Of a stretch of DNA of 42,143 bases, positions 8,120 to 15,113 are shown in pieces. Position 1 is the first letter of the stretch. The number at the start of each line of letters is the position of its first letter. Made by a program: the position numbers and the translations under genes. This stretch comes from CAYRGQ01 sp964423925 (GTDB lineage: Bacteria; Bacteroidota; Bacteroidia; Sphingobacteriales; Sphingobacteriaceae), in NCBI GenBank assembly GCA_964423925.1, contig CAYRGQ010000031.1, positions 1 through 42,143 on the forward strand, written 5' to 3'. The notes under the pieces were generated by a model. It was not told the origin of the DNA. It searched no databases and was given only the letters and a program-made list of their open reading frames with translations.

Positions 8120-9748
8120 TCAATTAGGCTTGCGAATCGTGCCAATTTGCCGCACTTGGGCCTCGAATTCCTCGCGGGAGTGCCTGGCCTTCTGCCGGAT
8201 TTTTGTCCGGTAATTATAGACCGTCCGCAACGAATATCGAAGGAAACTGGCGATCTTCACACTGTCTGAAATGCCGAGCCGCACAAGGGCGAAAATACGC
8301 AGCTCCGTGTTCAGTAACTCGCCCGGCTTGGGGAGGACTTGCTCGTCGGGCAACAACAGCTTGTTGAAGTCGCCGACGAAGGTTGGATAGAGATTAAGGA
8401 AAATCGTATCGAAATTGTGGTATAATGCGGTGAGTTCGCTCTCCGCTAAGTCGGTCGATTTGAGATCCTGAAGCAACTGGTCCCACTTGCCGGCGGATGC
8501 TTTTTTGTGTAGGGACTTCCGGAAATCCTCGATTTTTTCAATATTGAGCGAACAGATGTCGAAAAAGTGGGCGATATACTCTTCCTTGATGTGATTGGCT
8601 TCGAAAAGATTGTCGTTGGCATCCTTCAGCACCTGGTTGAGGTTGTGGAGCCGTTGATTGGTGAGCGAAAGGGCTCGCCGGGTCCGGGCCAGCCTGCGCA
8701 CTTGCACGTAGCTATAGACGATACCGATGATGAGACCGACCGACAGCAGACTGATGAGAATCAGATACGTATGCAACTTGGTCTGCTGCGCCCGCTCCAA
8801 TGCGCGGAATGATGCGTTGATAATCGGATAGTACGTAGAATGCTCCACGGTTCGGTAACGGGCGTTGCAAAAAATAGCGTCATTGATCGCCGCAGCCATA
8901 AAACGGTATGCTTGCTCCACATCGCCCAGGTCGTAGTACGTCAAGGCCAGGCTTTGCAACGACGCATTGTCCTTGATTGAATTTACGACGTCCGTGATGG
9001 CCGATATGGCAAAGTACCTGAGCTGCCCTTCCACATCCCCCCGGTTTTTGTAGATGACGCCCAGCAGGTAGGCAATCAATGCGCGCTCAGGATTTTCGTC
9101 GGTGGTATGGCGAAGCAGGTTTAGCAAAGCGCTTTCCGCCACGAGCTCCTGTCCTTGGTAAAGCGTCTTGGTGGCCTCGGTAATCTGGTGGTTCAGGGAT
9201 CGCGGATCCAGCACGGTGAGCAAGGAATCGCGGTAGCGTTCGCTCATCTGATAATGACCAACATTATTCGTACTCTGACCATACCGACTGTAGAACAACA
9301 AGTAGGTTTCATAATAGTAGGGCAGCAACCCCGGGGAAAGCTGGGCGCGATCGATACTGTCCAGCAAGCTTTTAGACTCGATATAAAGGCCCTCGGTAGC
9401 AAAGAGCCAGGCTTGTTGGATGGCGGCTTGGCTATGGATGAGCGTATCGTTGAGCGTCGCCGCAATCGCTCGGTTTTTGCGAACGTACGCGATGGCCGAG
9501 TCCACTTGGTATTTCTGGTACGCTTCGATCAGTTGAAGATTAGCCGCATACTGTTCGGCCGGGCTGAGGCTCCGGCGATGCGCCAGGCGGGTAAGTTCCG
9601 TGAGCCGTCGTTCCTTTTTGGCGTCGTACGTCGCCCGGTTCGCCATCACCTCCTCCAGGCGATGCAAGACAGAATCCGTTTGCCCCATGGCCAGCGCGTC
9701 GCCGAAGCCGGCCAACCCAAGAAATACAAGCAGCAATCTTTTTACCAT
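8120..9748 (-). CDS. DUF6377-type TPR membrane regulator with C-terminal helix-turn-helix
   Basis: Probable local regulator of the susC operon, 542 residues from the ATG at 9748 (a GTG at 9769 lies only about 10 nt from the predicted transcription start). A signal sequence is followed by a helical TPR-like sensor region (about 40-310), a membrane segment (ISLLSVGLIIGIVYSYV), a coiled coil (about 340-390) and a C-terminal domain. It ends in LRIFALVRLGISDSVKIASFLRYS followed by LRTVYNYRTKIRQKA, which has the form of a LuxR-like helix-turn-helix. The topology places the TPR part in the periplasm and the DNA-binding part in the cytoplasm, as in SusR-like and hybrid regulators, but without kinase or receiver domains. 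It lies directly upstream of susC on the same strand with its own promoter. Confidence 0.75.
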   Translation of the reverse strand: MVKRLLLVFLGLAGFGDALAMGQTDSVLHRLEEVMANRATYDAKKERRLTELTRLAHRRSLSPAEQYAANLQLIEAYQKYQVDSAIAYVRKNRAIAATLNDTLIHSQAAIQQAWLFATEGLYIESKSLLDSIDRAQLSPGLLPYYYETYLLFYSRYGQSTNNVGHYQMSERYRDSLLTVLDPRSLNHQITEATKTLYQGQELVAESALLNLLRHTTDENPERALIAYLLGVIYKNRGDVEGQLRYFAISAITDVVNSIKDNASLQSLALTYYDLGDVEQAYRFMAAAINDAIFCNARYRTVEHSTYYPIINASFRALERAQQTKLHTYLILISLLSVGLIIGIVYSYVQVRRLARTRRALSLTNQRLHNLNQVLKDANDNLFEANHIKEEYIAHFFDICSLNIEKIEDFRKSLHKKASAGKWDQLLQDLKSTDLAESELTALYHNFDTIFLNLYPTFVGDFNKLLLPDEQVLPKPGELLNTELRIFALVRLGISDSVKIASFLRYSLRTVYNYRTKIRQKARHSREEFEAQVRQIGTIRKPN

Positions 9749-9785
9749 CGGGAACTGAATCCGCAGCACATTTTTATGCGGGGTG

Positions 9786-9793
9786 CAAAATTA
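9786..9793 (-). promoter_or_regulatory. -7 box of the DUF6377 regulator gene
   Basis: TAATTTTG on the minus strand matches TAnnTTTG and lies 38 nt before the ATG at 9748. Its position supports the ATG over the upstream GTG. Confidence 0.5.
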
Positions 9794-9876
9794 CGAATAA
9801 ACCTGCGGATAACGGGCGCGGCCCAACACCGACACGCCGGATGGGCATGAAATCTCTCAAGAGCGTCCCTGGGAGC

Positions 9877-11004
9877 CTAAATCTTCAACACCACGCCCCA
9901 ATTAATAAAGTCGGCCTGTGCCCGATGCATATACAGTGTGCTCTGCACGCCAACATGTGGAGTGATATAATATCGCAACCCGGAGGTCCAATACCAATTG
10001 ACATCCTCGTGGAAACTGTTATAATGGAGGTACTTGCCCACTAGACCGCTCAGGACCAAGCGGTTCATCGCGACCTCAAGCCCCAAGCTCAAGCCCATGC
10101 GGATGGGATCGTACGATGACCCATAATATTGGAAAGTCTCGTCAAAGCGGTCGATATCGAAAACCGTGTGGTAGTAGACCATGTCAAAACCGGCCTTGAG
10201 TCCGAAGGCTTGGTTGAAATAATAATTGTAGCCGGCATATACTGCCGTACGGTTAAAACCCTCACTATCTGAGCGGTATTTGCCACGCCTTCCCATGCCG
10301 ATCATCAGTTCGCCGCTGCTACCTTCGATATGCTGGAAGGATCGGCCGGGCCGTGCGCGACGCGGAAGACCGGTATCGAAACCCTGCTTCAGCCCCAGTG
10401 ACACGTTGAAGGTGTTAATCCCGCCATTGGGCACGCGGATGCCTCCGTTAGAATAATGCAGGATATTGCCTCCGCCCAGCAAGCTGAGGTTTTGCCCCAC
10501 GGGCACCTCGAGTTGTAAGCCAGCAGATAGCGCCATATTGAGGTGGCTGCCCACCGTCACCGTCGCCGGCTGCGTATTAATCGTTTCCGTCAGGTAGCTC
10601 AGACCTAATCCCGGAACGAGGGACAGGCTGGCCTCGCCCAATCGCAGCAACTGGAAATCCACCTCAGCTAAGGCTCCGATCGCATGACCGTGATCATAGA
10701 CAGTTTCCTCGGCCAGCTCCCGCATATGGCGCATGTTGGTCCACAACAGGCCCACCGAGAAACTTTTGGCGCGGAGAAGCTGCGCCCAGGACTCCGGCGT
10801 CGCCGATAATGATCTGTGGTAACTCGCCTGGAGACCGTATTGGAAATTGCGTCCCCCAGCGATCGCACTGTTTGAAATGTCGATGCCGTAATTGGGCTTG
10901 ACGGAAATTGCCGAACTGACTTGCTGCCCCAAAAGCAGGACAGGACAACAGACACACCAGGCCAGCATAAAGAAAATTGCTTTATTAAACGAGCGAATAG
11001 GCAT
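9877..11004 (-). CDS. PagL-like acyloxyacyl hydrolase family outer-membrane barrel protein
   Basis: 375 residues from the ATG at 11004, which yields a normal signal peptide (cleavage near GQQ); an upstream ATG at 11043 adds 13 residues. Strand-rich throughout. The segment HYSNGGIRVPNGGIN (residues 183-197) matches the active-site strand of PagL lipid A 3-O-deacylases, with His183 and Ser185 at the catalytic positions. The place where PagL has its Glu (14 residues after the His) is Asn197. The protein is about twice as long as PagL, with a second barrel-like half after residue 215. It may therefore be a divergent lipid A-modifying enzyme or a non-enzymatic barrel. It is transcribed alone, divergently from rpsP. 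Confidence 0.6.
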   Translation of the reverse strand: MPIRSFNKAIFFMLAWCVCCPVLLLGQQVSSAISVKPNYGIDISNSAIAGGRNFQYGLQASYHRSLSATPESWAQLLRAKSFSVGLLWTNMRHMRELAEETVYDHGHAIGALAEVDFQLLRLGEASLSLVPGLGLSYLTETINTQPATVTVGSHLNMALSAGLQLEVPVGQNLSLLGGGNILHYSNGGIRVPNGGINTFNVSLGLKQGFDTGLPRRARPGRSFQHIEGSSGELMIGMGRRGKYRSDSEGFNRTAVYAGYNYYFNQAFGLKAGFDMVYYHTVFDIDRFDETFQYYGSSYDPIRMGLSLGLEVAMNRLVLSGLVGKYLHYNSFHEDVNWYWTSGLRYYITPHVGVQSTLYMHRAQADFINWGVVLKI

Positions 11005-11062
11005 AATCTTTGGCAAAGCGGTAGGTTTTACAGAATTTGTCATCGATACTGCTTGCTACATG

Positions 11063-11070
11063 CAACAATA
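11063..11070 (-). promoter_or_regulatory. Weak promoter candidate for the PagL-like gene
   Basis: TATTGTTG on the minus strand has one mismatch to TAnnTTTG, with TTG 20 nt upstream. It lies 59 nt before the ATG at 11004. Confidence 0.3.
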
Positions 11071-11202
11071 ACGCCAGAACCGCTGACGGGCAATAATCCG
11101 TCCTTGTGGTCTGGCCATCAAACCATCGATGCACCCCCCAGCACAAGACGCGTCCCCTTGAAACAAAGTTAATTACCTGCGATAATTACCAAAATATTTA
11201 CC

Positions 11203-11210
11203 TATATTTG
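11203..11210 (+). promoter_or_regulatory. -7 box of the rpsP promoter
   Basis: TATATTTG matches the Bacteroidetes -7 consensus and leaves a leader of about 55 nt before the rpsP ATG. No TTG is seen at -33. Confidence 0.5.
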
Positions 11211-11271
11211 CAGCCCCGCAGCAAGATTTGCCCCGGGATTATGTTGAATACATATACATTAAACAAAAAGA

Positions 11272-11847
11272 ATGGCAACTAAAATCAGATTGCAAAGACA
11301 TGGTAAAAAGGGAAAACCCTTTTACTACGTCGTCGTCGCCGACTCGCGCGCGCCGCGGGATGGCAAGTTTATTGAGCGTATCGGCTCATACAACCCCAAC
11401 ACCGCTCCAGCTACGATCGACCTTAACTTTGATCGCGCACTGGATTGGGTGAACAAAGGCGCACAGCCTACGGACACCACCCGTGCGATCCTGTCTCACA
11501 AAGGCGTTTTGTACAAAAAGCATTTGCAAGGTGGGGTGAAAAAAGGCGCTTTTGACGAAGCGACTGCCGAAGCGCGTTTCCAAGAGTGGCTAAGCGCCAA
11601 AGAAGGCCGCATCGAAAGCGAAAAAGAAAACCTGGCTAAGTCAGTAGCCGAAGCGAAGCAAGCCGCCCTGGCAGCGGAAGCAAAGAAGAAAGCTGAGAAA
11701 GAAGCTGAAATCCAAGCGAAGAATACTCCTCCAGCAGAAGAAGCGGAAGAGGAAACAGCAGCAGAAGCTGACGCGGACGCTCCGGTAGCTGAAGCTACCG
11801 AAGAGGCCCCCGCAGCTGACGGCGAAAACCCTGCTGAAGAAGCCTAG
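11272..11847 (+). CDS. rpsP: 30S ribosomal protein S16 with long acidic tail
   Basis: Small-subunit ribosomal protein that binds 16S rRNA during 30S assembly. The N-terminal ~85 residues are canonical (MATKIRLQRHGKKGKPFYYV, then ADSRAPRDGKFIERIGSYNP). Unlike the ~80-90-residue protein of most bacteria this one has 191 residues. Beyond about residue 105 it carries a Lys/Ala/Glu-rich helical stretch and then an Ala/Glu tail. Extended S16 is known in this lineage, and the tail probably lies on the ribosome surface. It heads a unit with rimM, as elsewhere, but a hairpin separates the two. Confidence 0.97.
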   Translation: MATKIRLQRHGKKGKPFYYVVVADSRAPRDGKFIERIGSYNPNTAPATIDLNFDRALDWVNKGAQPTDTTRAILSHKGVLYKKHLQGGVKKGAFDEATAEARFQEWLSAKEGRIESEKENLAKSVAEAKQAALAAEAKKKAEKEAEIQAKNTPPAEEAEEETAAEADADAPVAEATEEAPAADGENPAEEA

Positions 11848-11887
11848 GCTCAACAGCGAGGCATTTCGGTGTCACTACACAATACAC

Positions 11888-11931
11888 AACACCGTCTTTG
11901 GCAGGCTAAGCCGCTGGAGACGGTGTTTTTA
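11888..11931 (+). terminator. Terminator or attenuator between rpsP and rimM
   Basis: AACACCGTCT and AGACGGTGTT form a perfect 10-bp stem around a 20-nt loop, followed by TTTATTT. It lies 40 nt after the rpsP stop and 18 nt before the rimM ATG, so it could lower rimM expression relative to rpsP. Confidence 0.8.
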
Positions 11932-11948
11932 TTTCGTTATGACGTACC

Positions 11949-12473
11949 ATGGAAATCGACAATAGTTTTTATATCGGCTACATCAGTAGGACGCGTGGAC
12001 TGAAAGGCGAGCTACAGCTATTTTTCGAATTCGACGACTACGAGGCGCTCGAGTTCAACGTCCTTTTTCTCGAAGTCGATAAAAAATTGGTTCCCTTCTT
12101 CGTGGAATCCTACAAAACCCACGCGAATAACACGGCCTTCCTGTTTCTGGAAGACGTGGACCATATCGACAAGGCACAGCCGCTCGTTCGCAAGAAGGTC
12201 TACCTACCCAATACTCAGCTACCGCAGCGCGACCCAGACGATTTTCGCCTTACTGACATGAAAGGCTTTGTCGTGTACGACCTGACCCAAGGCGAGCTAG
12301 GCGCAATTTCCGAGATCCACGAATACCCCCAGCAGCTTGTCGCCGTCATCCCCTATCAAGACACGGAATTGATGTTTCCCCTTAACGAGGATCTGATAAC
12401 GGCCATCGACCGCGAGGGACGCTCCCTCGAAGTGGACCTGCCGGATGGCTTATTGGATGTTTACCTGAGCTAG
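11949..12473 (+). CDS. rimM: Ribosome maturation factor RimM
   Basis: 16S rRNA processing protein that binds S19 and helps mature the 30S head. 174 residues with the expected two domains: the N-terminal barrel opens with FYIGYISRTRGLKGELQL, matching the family G-x-I-x-x-x-x-G-x-x-G pattern. The C-terminal PRC-barrel follows (FRLTDMKGFVVYD, then VIPYQDTELMFPLNEDLI). Gene order rpsP-rimM is conserved in bacteria, but the usual next genes trmD and rplS are absent. Instead the gene ends 11 nt from a convergent iron-sulfur gene. Confidence 0.95.
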   Translation: MEIDNSFYIGYISRTRGLKGELQLFFEFDDYEALEFNVLFLEVDKKLVPFFVESYKTHANNTAFLFLEDVDHIDKAQPLVRKKVYLPNTQLPQRDPDDFRLTDMKGFVVYDLTQGELGAISEIHEYPQQLVAVIPYQDTELMFPLNEDLITAIDREGRSLEVDLPDGLLDVYLS

Positions 12474-12484
12474 GTAAGTATAGA

Positions 12485-13282
12485 TCATGAAAGCCCGTTG
12501 GCCCGTGCCGTAATTTCGGCGATGTCAAGCACGTCGATCTGCTGTTCCTTTTCTTTGGCCTTCACGCCGTCGCGGAGCATGGTCATGCAAAACGGGCAGG
12601 CTGCCGCCACGACATCAGCCTTGGCCTCGATCACCTCCTCGATACGCTCGACGTTAATATCCTTATCGCCCCGCTCGGGCTCTTTAAACATTTGTGCACC
12701 TCCCGCACCGCAACAGAGCCCATTGCTCCGGCAACGCTTGAGCTCCACGAGCTGGGCGTCGAGCTGCTCCAAGGCTTTGCGTGGCGCCTCGTACACCTCA
12801 TTGGCGCGCCCCAGGTAGCAGGGGTCGTGATAGGTAATTCGTTTTCCTTTAAAAACGCCACCCTCCGTGGTTTTCAGCTTGCCTTCGTCAATCAGCTGTT
12901 GGAGAAGTTGCGTATGGTGGATGACCTCATAATGGCCACCCAAGGCAGGGTACTCGTTTTTAAGGGTATTGAAACAATGTGGGCAGGCCGTGACGATCTT
13001 CTTGATTTCGTAACCGTTTAGCACCTGGATGTTCATCATCGCCTGCATCTGGAAGAGAAACTCGTTACCGGCGCGCTTGGCAGGGTCGCCGGTGCAATTT
13101 TCTTCCGCACCGAGAATGGCGTACCGCAATCCTACATGCTGCAGGATCTTGCAAATATCCCGGGTGATGCGTTGCGCGCGCTCATCGAAGCTGCCTGCGC
13201 ATCCCACCCAGAAAAGTATTTCGGGAGCTTCTCCTTTTGCCAGAAGCTCGGCCACGGTTGGTATGTGAAGTTCTGCTGCCAT
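12485..13282 (-). CDS. CCG-domain iron-sulfur protein (HdrD/GlpC/LldE type)
   Basis: 265-residue cytoplasmic or membrane-associated protein of the heterodisulfide-reductase-subunit/GlpC class. Two cysteine-rich repeats are visible. The first has ENCTGDPAKRAGNE followed by TACPHCFNTL and departs from the usual CCG; the second is complete, with LCCGAGG followed by ACPFCMTML. Such domains carry a non-cubane Fe-S cluster and act in electron transfer with quinone or thiol partners. It lies 33 nt downstream of the membrane ferredoxin-like gene, and the two probably form one complex linking a soluble dehydrogenase to the quinone pool. The actual donor is not identifiable here. Confidence 0.85.
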   Translation of the reverse strand: MAAELHIPTVAELLAKGEAPEILFWVGCAGSFDERAQRITRDICKILQHVGLRYAILGAEENCTGDPAKRAGNEFLFQMQAMMNIQVLNGYEIKKIVTACPHCFNTLKNEYPALGGHYEVIHHTQLLQQLIDEGKLKTTEGGVFKGKRITYHDPCYLGRANEVYEAPRKALEQLDAQLVELKRCRSNGLCCGAGGAQMFKEPERGDKDINVERIEEVIEAKADVVAAACPFCMTMLRDGVKAKEKEQQIDVLDIAEITARANGLS

Positions 13283-13315
13283 CTATACGTTGTTCGTAAG
13301 CGATTCGAATAATAG

Positions 13316-14611
13316 TTATTGTTCCCGCCAGTTAGCCCGATCCGCCTGAGCATATTTCCACGGCGCGCCATTGTTTTCGATATTGCCAAACATGGCATTG
13401 ATGCTGCCCGGGGCCTGCGACTCTTCCATCACCGCGTAGCGGCGCAGCTCCATGATGATGTCGAGCGGGTCTATCGTTACCGGACAGGCTTCCACGCACG
13501 CATTGCAGGTGGTGCAGGCCCAAAGCTCTTCGCGTGTGATGTAATCGTCCAATAAGGACTTGCCGTCATCTTTGTACTCCTTGTTTGCCCGAATATTACG
13601 CCCCACTTCTTCCATTCGGTCGCGGGTGTCCATCATAATCTTGCGCGGCGATAGGAGCTTACCCGTGATATTGGCCGGGCACACGGCCGTGCAGCGACCG
13701 CACTCCGTACAGGAATAGGCGTCCATCAGGTTTTTCCACGTCAGGTCCTGGACATCCTTGGCCCCGAAACGCGCGGGCGCGTCCAAAGCGGTCGGGGTAT
13801 AGGATGGATCGATCATGGCTTTCACCTCATTGGTGACGCTATCCATATTCGTAAACTGGCCTTTGGGCGTCAATTTTGAAAAATACGTATTGGGGAACGC
13901 CAAGATGATATGCAGATGCTTGGAGACGACCAAATAATTGAGGAACGCAAAAATGCCGACGATATGGAACCACCAGCAAAAGCGCTCGATGAAAACCAAT
14001 GAATCCACTGCATCCGGAAGGGTGGGAATGAGGAACTGGCTAACGGGGAAAGAGCCCGCGGCATTGTATCCCGCAGCACCCAAGCCCTGTAGCTTAAAGT
14101 CCGCCGCATTCATGGCCAGGAAAGCCGACATGAGCAGAATCTCCGCGCACAGGATCAGGTTGGCATCGGTGGTGGGCCAGTTTTTCATCTCCCTGCCCCG
14201 GAAGCGTCTCAGCCGGCCAATGTTGCGGCGAGCCAGAAAGATGACGCAACCTACTATGACCAGCAGCGCCAGCCATTCGAAAGAAGCGATCAGGAAACCG
14301 TAAGCGGTTCCCATTCCCGCAAATACTCGGTGCGTACCGAAAATGCCGTCGATGAGAATCTCCAGCAGTTCGATGTTGATAATGACGAAGCCCACATACA
14401 CGAACAGGTGCAGGATAGCCGCGAACGGCCGCTTGAACATTTTTTGCTGTCCAAACGCGACAAGCAGCATCGTGCGAAGCCGTTCGGCTGGGCGATCGTT
14501 TCGGTTCACGGACCTGCCTAACCGGATATTCCCGATAATCTTTCGCGCATTGTACGTCGCCAAACCGAGGGCAACGACCAATAATACCACAAAGGCGATT
14601 TGGCTTACCAT
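13316..14611 (-). CDS. Membrane 4Fe-4S ferredoxin-like electron-transfer protein
   Basis: 431 residues from the ATG at 14611. The N-terminal half has about five membrane segments with the layout of a nitrate-reductase gamma/HdrE-like haem b subunit. The C-terminal half is a cytoplasmic bicluster ferredoxin domain with CTECGRCTAVCPANITG and CTTCNACVEACPVTIDP. It resembles a fusion of HdrE-like and HdrC-like modules and should pass electrons between quinones and the CCG-domain partner encoded next. A promoter with TTG-N19-TAATTTAG lies just upstream. Confidence 0.85.
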   Translation of the reverse strand: MVSQIAFVVLLVVALGLATYNARKIIGNIRLGRSVNRNDRPAERLRTMLLVAFGQQKMFKRPFAAILHLFVYVGFVIINIELLEILIDGIFGTHRVFAGMGTAYGFLIASFEWLALLVIVGCVIFLARRNIGRLRRFRGREMKNWPTTDANLILCAEILLMSAFLAMNAADFKLQGLGAAGYNAAGSFPVSQFLIPTLPDAVDSLVFIERFCWWFHIVGIFAFLNYLVVSKHLHIILAFPNTYFSKLTPKGQFTNMDSVTNEVKAMIDPSYTPTALDAPARFGAKDVQDLTWKNLMDAYSCTECGRCTAVCPANITGKLLSPRKIMMDTRDRMEEVGRNIRANKEYKDDGKSLLDDYITREELWACTTCNACVEACPVTIDPLDIIMELRRYAVMEESQAPGSINAMFGNIENNGAPWKYAQADRANWREQ

Positions 14612-14627
14612 AAGCAATTGGTTTCCG

Positions 14628-14657
14628 CTAAATTACGCATTAAAAATTACTATGCAA
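14628..14657 (-). promoter_or_regulatory. Promoter of the iron-sulfur operon
   Basis: On the minus strand TTG (14657-14655), 19 nt, then TAATTTAG (14635-14628), one base from the consensus -7 box, 16 nt before the ATG. The expected transcript has a very short leader. Confidence 0.5.
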
Positions 14658-14743
14658 GCATAACAATTTATTTGGAAGTACTCTAAATTGAAAGGAGCGC
14701 AAACGGCTCGCCTCGTCGCCAATCGATTTTTTTACAATTTTTT

Positions 14744-14772
14744 TTGAAAATACTAGCAAAGGGTTATCTTTG
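14744..14772 (+). promoter_or_regulatory. Promoter of tRNA-Glu
   Basis: TTG (14744-14746), 18 nt, TATCTTTG (14765-14772): a full match to the Bacteroidetes promoter consensus, about 40 nt before the mature tRNA end. Confidence 0.8.
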
Positions 14773-14813
14773 CAGACCGAAAACAAGAATCTGTTTTCAG
14801 CACATTGCAAAAT

Positions 14814-14885
14814 GGCCCGTTCGTCTAGGGGTTAGGACGCCAGATTTTCATTCTGGAAACAGGGGTTCGATTCCCCTACGGGCTA
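14814..14885 (+). tRNA. tRNA-Glu (anticodon TTC)
   Basis: The 72-nt sequence folds as a cloverleaf. The acceptor stem GGCCCGT/ACGGGCT has one G-T pair and discriminator A. The anticodon stem is CCAGA/TCTGG with loop TTTTCAT, giving anticodon TTC. The T arm is AGGGG-TTCGATT-CCCCT. The CCA end is not encoded, as is common in this phylum. It is a single tRNA with its own promoter and terminator. Confidence 0.97.
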
Positions 14886-14908
14886 CACATCCTCAAGTCA
14901 AAACATTC

Positions 14909-14943
14909 AAAAAGCCTGCAAATTAAACGTTTGCAGGCTTTTT
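14909..14943. terminator. Bidirectional terminator between tRNA-Glu and the DUF4954 gene
   Basis: A perfect 14-bp stem AAAAAGCCTGCAAA/TTTGCAGGCTTTTT with a 7-nt loop. Both strands end the stem in five T, so it can stop the tRNA transcript and also the glmS-DUF4954 transcript coming from the other side. No other feature is seen between 14944 and 15113. Confidence 0.88.
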
Positions 14944-15113
14944 GTGTTTTACGACAACCGTGCCTGTTATTTAACTAGTCGCATAGAAGCGGCATGCCAA
15001 TTCGCGAGTCAATTCCCCGCATATATTTGCGCACTGGCAATAGTGTAACGAAGTGTAGTACAACCTGTTCTATCATCGTATACCTATCTTCCAATGAATT
15101 CGCAAAGCCGTTC

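Noticed and set aside
14886..15113. Possible integration site behind tRNA-Glu
   Set aside because: No second copy of the tRNA 3' end and no integrase gene is seen; the region holds only the bidirectional terminator.
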